Below are positions 4,921 to 5,312 of a DNA stretch of 5,312 bases, one piece after another. The notes beneath the pieces were generated by a model that made no database searches, was not told where the DNA came from, and worked only from the letters and a program-made list of their open reading frames with translations. The position numbers were made by a program, and so were the translations under genes. The stretch's first letter is position 1. The number at the start of each line of letters is the position of its first letter. Source of the DNA: Methanoregulaceae archaeon (GTDB lineage Archaea; Halobacteriota; Methanomicrobia; Methanomicrobiales; Methanospirillaceae); contig JACTVF010000185.1 in NCBI GenBank assembly GCA_019695435.1, forward strand, positions 1 to 5,312, written 5' to 3'.

Positions 4921-5312
4921 ATGAAAAAAAATATCTTTTATCTGATCATCGGGTTTGTCGCGCTTGCCCTTCTTGCGATCTTCTGGTACGCGGTTGAAAA
5001 CTTCACCCCGGTTTTTTTTATGATCGCATTTGTGATCGGCGTTGTGCTTCTTTACCTCGTATACCGGAGGGTGGATGATTTTATCGAGGATGAACGGAGT
5101 GCAAGGATCACCGAGAAGGCGGCCATGAGGACCCTCCAGGTTTTCTGGGTATGCTTCTGTGCGTTTTCGATAATGGCGGTCATGAACCTGCTCTATATGC
5201 CCCGTTTTTCCCGCGAATTCTGGCTGGGTCGCCGGACTGAGATCATACCCCCAGAGATAATGTCGCTGAAAACGATTGGATATGTACAGCTGGGACTTCT
5301 CTGCCTGATGAT
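4921..5312 (+). CDS. DUF2178 family membrane protein, 3' truncated by window edge
   Basis: The frame opens at ATG 4921 and runs off the window after 130 codons. Two membrane segments (about 5-25 and 30-48) are followed by a cytoplasmic stretch with EDERSARITEKAAMRTLQV (56-74), the conserved DER...I..KA...T signature of DUF2178. A third membrane segment lies at about 75-93, a charged loop at 95-117, and a fourth segment begins at about 118. DUF2178 proteins are archaeal integral membrane proteins of unknown function. From memory, they are often followed by a small helix-turn-helix regulator gene, which could lie just beyond the window. The start is supported by a TATA box about 37 bases upstream; the Lys-rich N-terminus before the first membrane segment is typical. 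Confidence 0.82.
   Translation, partial: MKKNIFYLIIGFVALALLAIFWYAVENFTPVFFMIAFVIGVVLLYLVYRRVDDFIEDERSARITEKAAMRTLQVFWVCFCAFSIMAVMNLLYMPRFSREFWLGRRTEIIPPEIMSLKTIGYVQLGLLCLM

Noticed and set aside
4484..4924. 146-residue plus-strand open frame
   Set aside because: It is antisense to the small two-TM protein and reaches into the DUF2178 start; its composition is Cys/Asp/His-rich as expected of a reverse-strand shadow of hydrophobic codons.

Overview
The window looks like chromosome from a methanogenic archaeon, most likely order Methanomicrobiales (Methanoregula-like). This is inference from four things: moderate-to-high GC with ATG/GTG starts; few Shine-Dalgarno sites but TATA-like boxes about 27 nt before start codons (leaderless transcription); a DUF2178 membrane protein and a ferritin-VIT1/CCC1 fusion, both common in methanogens; and a SpoIIE-type phosphatase with an extracellular sensor, a type frequent in these genomes. 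No rRNA, tRNA or CRISPR array was seen.

Layout, left to right. (1) 2-280 is the 3' end of a TnpB-type (IS200/IS605 OrfB) gene: zinc ribbon, last RuvC motif and tail. A hairpin with a T-run follows at 281-306. (2) 387-728 encodes a small membrane protein I do not recognise. (3) 729-1085 is a 357-base gap with a short palindrome and two possible RNA-like folds. (4) 1086-1964 encodes an iron protein with an N-terminal ferritin-like di-iron domain and a C-terminal VIT1/CCC1 transporter domain. (5) About 2144-4288 encodes a large sensor phosphatase: TM - dCache - TM - HAMP - helical linker - SpoIIE/RsbU PP2C. Its dCache domain appears to carry the full amino-acid-binding residue pattern. (6) 4289-4498 is a hairpin-rich gap between convergent genes. 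(7) 4499-4783 on the minus strand encodes a small two-TM protein with an acidic tail. (8) 4921 to the window end is a 3'-truncated DUF2178 gene. Genes 7 and 8 diverge, each with a TATA box placed for leaderless or near-leaderless transcription.

The genes do not form one clear pathway. TnpB is mobile DNA. The ferritin-VIT protein handles iron. The phosphatase is a stand-alone signalling receptor whose targets are not in the window. The most interesting points are the apparent amino-acid-sensing PP2C receptor in an archaeon, a near-identical palindrome that recurs in inverted orientation after tnpB and after the ferritin-VIT gene, and the possible structured RNAs at the tnpB 3' end and upstream of the ferritin-VIT gene.
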